64,000 bases of DNA, taken from Periplaneta americana (Eukaryota; Arthropoda; Insecta; Blattodea; Blattidae). The stretch is from the NCBI RefSeq assembly GCF_040183065.1, contig NC_091131.1, forward strand, positions 104,622,830-104,686,829, in the 5' to 3' direction. This document shows, piece after piece, positions 62,212 through 64,000 of the stretch (position 1 is its first letter; each line of letters begins with the position of its first letter). Both the position numbers and the translations under genes were made by a program. The notes below the pieces were generated by a model, which was not told where the DNA came from, ran no database searches, and saw only the letters and a program-made list of their open reading frames with translations.

Positions 62212-63178
62212 TGGCTTTTAAGGAACCCGAAGGTTCATTGCCGCTCTCACATAAGCCCGCCATCGGTCCCTATCCTGAGAAAGATTAATTCAGTCCTTAG
62301 CATCATATCCCACCTCCCTAAAATCCATTTTAATATTATCCTCCCATCTACGTCTCGGTCTCCCCAAAGGTGTTATTCCCTCCGGCCTCCCAACTGACAC
62401 TCTATATGCATTTCTAGATTCGTCCATACGTGCTACATGCCCTGCCCATCTCAAACGTCTGGATTTAATGTTCCTAATTATGTCAGGTGAAGAATACAAT
62501 GCGTGCAGTTCTGTGTTGCATAACTTTCTCCATTCTCCTGTAACTTCATCCCTCTTAGCGCCCAAATATTTTCCTAAGAACCTTATTCTCAAACACTCTT
62601 AATCTCTGTTCATCTCTCAAAGTGAGAGACCAAGTTTCACAACCATACACAACCAACATAACTTGTTTTATAAATTCCAACTTTCAGATTTTTTGACAAC
62701 AGACTAGATGATAATAGCTTCTCAACCGAATAATAACAGTCATTGCCCATATTTATCCTGCGTTTAATTTCCTCCCGAGTGTCATTTATATTTGTTACCG
62801 TTGCTCCAAGGAATTTGAATTTTTCCATCTGTTCGAAGGATAAATCTCCAATTTTTATAGTTCCATTTCGTACAATATTCTGGTCACAAGACATAATCAT
62901 ATACTTTTTTTTCGGGATTTACTTCCAAACCTATTGCTTTAAATACTTGCTTCAAGTAGAATTTCCGTGTTTTCCCTAATCGTTCATGGATTTTCTCCTA
63001 ACATATTCACGTCATCCGCATAGACAAGAATCTGATGTAATCCGTTCAATTCCAAACCCTCTCTGTTATCCTGAACTTTCCTAATGGTATATTGTAGAGC
63101 GAAGTTAAAAAGCAAAGGTGATAGTGCATCTCCTTGCTTTAGACCTCAGTGAATTGGAAAAGCATCAGATAAAAACGC
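62141..63178 (-). pseudogene. RTE element fragment with (AAGT)n tail
   Basis: Minus-strand frames: [18 protein letters not shown] (block B), [12 protein letters not shown] (block C), EQMEKFKFLGATVTNIND, and at 62592-62290 LRWAGHVARMDESR and GRPRRRWEDNI. The 3' tail is the TTAC run on the plus strand (62141-62211). CTGAAGCCTGAC (62129-62140) and CTGAAGTCTGAC (63179-63190) form a 12-bp target duplication with one mismatch. 5' truncated, several frameshifts. Confidence 0.85.
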
Positions 63179-63179
63179 C

Positions 63180-63370
63180 TGAAGTCTGACTAGTATAATA
63201 TATAACTAGTCGGCGATGTATGCAATGGAGGGGGGAAAGGAACTAGTCACCCCACCCCATTATCTCTTGGTCTAGTTGTCTCATAAGTGATGCCTTGTTG
63301 ATATCACTTGTGAGGTTCAGATCTGTCTTCGGACAGTTGACTAAACAACAACTAATTCTAGATACAATCT
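63180..63370 (-). repeat. Dispersed repeat, inverted copy of 1540-1735
   Basis: It shares CTGAAGTCTGACTAGT, TCGGCGATGTATGCAATGGA, and CTTCGGACAGTTGACTAAAC. The RTE fragment inserted at its edge: the repeat continues as TGCATCTGAAG at 62125. Confidence 0.65.
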
Positions 63371-63389
63371 TTACAGTACCGGTATAGTA

Positions 63390-63930
63390 ATTTTTTTCGA
63401 ATGGTCGCACTTTGGCACAGTCTGTATGGACCCACTGTTTGTATTTCGTGCAGTGAATCATATCTCTGGCGCCACACTTAATTTGCAGTTTTTGCAATAC
63501 TATGTTGCTTCTTCTTCTTTTTCTTCTTCTTCTTCTTCTTCTTCTTCTTCTTCTTCTTCTTCTGGGACTACAATAAGCTTCTTTATTTTTTTGAGCTTCT
63601 GAACATTTTGTTTCTGCTTAAGAGTTTCCTTGTAAGGAGAACTTGTCAGAACAGAGCAGCAGGTGTTGAAACTATTCTCCTCTTTCTTTCTCCTTTAGGA
63701 GGAGGTGATATTATGTCTTTACAGACGTGAAGTGTCCTGTTTTCAGTGAAGGTCCAGGAGTCATATTACTTTCCGGAACTGTCTGTTTGAGGGTCTTCGG
63801 CGTCTTCACTTCAATTCTGCATACTGGAGACTGCTTCCGATGCTGAAAAGCCATTGTCGTTGAAGACTTCTGGATCAACTGGTCAAATTCCGCACTACTT
63901 GAAACTGTTAATGGCAACTTATATGCTTGA
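63390..63930 (-). pseudogene. Pogo-like transposase C-terminus (PHD-like finger)
   Basis: The minus strand gives a basic linker VLTSSPYKETLKQKQNVQ, a Glu run encoded by the (CTT)n microsatellite (63508-63562), then YCKNCK, a frameshift and DMIHCTKYKQWVHTDCAKV. Insect pogo/Tigger transposases often end in such a linker plus a zinc-binding PHD-like finger (C..C...HC..C..W.H..C). One finger cysteine is Tyr here. The family call is inference. Confidence 0.5.
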
Positions 63931-64000
63931 CGATCTTACATATGCAAAAGAGTTTGGTAATGTCATTTCAGGGTGAGTGCGTATCCACTTGTTACACTTC

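Noticed and set aside
63960-64000. Acceptor-like TTTCAG as gene B exon 8
   Set aside because: The following bases (GGTGAGTGCGTATCC) do not resemble the gene A exon 8 start and look like a donor.

Overview
This window looks like a gene-poor, repeat-rich insect nuclear genome segment. The only host genes I can support are two ionotropic receptor (IR) genes. Nearly everything else is transposon, SINE or microsatellite. The divergent IR pair, the abundance of HTH/DDE_3 transposases that end in motifs such as SPDLNPLDF, the tRNA-headed SINEs and the overused octamer TAGGCCTA together suggest Blattodea, probably a cockroach. The insect call is firm. The cockroach call is inference from memory of such genomes.

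Gene A (IR, plus strand, 5329-35060) reconstructs as nine exons: 5329-5476, 14109-14284, 17510-17821, 21913-22010, 22342-22518, 25417-25643, 27759-27970, 29445-29707 and 34823-35060. All introns are GT-AG and the exons total 1851 nt, giving 616 residues plus stop. It has a signal peptide, an N-terminal extracellular region, split ligand-binding lobes S1 and S2, M1, a pore loop, M2 and M3, and a poly(A) signal 87 bases past the stop. Gene B (IR, plus strand, 42873 to beyond the window end) shows the same first seven exons in the same phases: 42873-43020, 48998-49173, 51673-51990, 58488-58588, 58903-59079, 60205-60440 and 61440-61648. These encode 455 residues. Its last two exons (S2 and M3) should lie past 64000. 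The genes are head-to-tail tandem paralogues.

Region by region: 1-5300 holds SINEs, a truncated MITE and a hAT element with a Charlie/ZBED-like transposase relic. Intron 1 of gene A (5477-14108) carries transposase and Jockey-like relics, a MITE, two hAT elements (one containing a Harbinger-like element, the other a large AT-rich palindrome) and a SINE. Intron 2 is almost wholly a DDE_3 element with roughly 0.7-kb inverted arms that was itself interrupted by a hAT element. Introns 3-8 contain MITEs, short near-perfect palindromes, SINEs, a Jockey/CR1-type 3' end and a recent RTE insertion. The intergenic stretch 35061-42872 has a SINE, MITEs, a solo LTR and two palindromic foldback elements. 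The introns of gene B contain Tc1/mariner relatives, a nested MITE with an empty-site copy nearby, a mariner foldback, two head-to-head RTE elements and a hAT MITE with perfect target duplications. The 3' end has another RTE fragment and a pogo-like transposase relic.

The two IR proteins would be membrane subunits of chemosensory cation channels. They lack the canonical glutamate-binding arginine and the SYTANLAAF motif, as expected of divergent IRs. The most unusual recurring architecture is the inverted duplication of the N-terminal half of a transposase in foldback elements, which makes hairpin-forming DNA within and between the genes.
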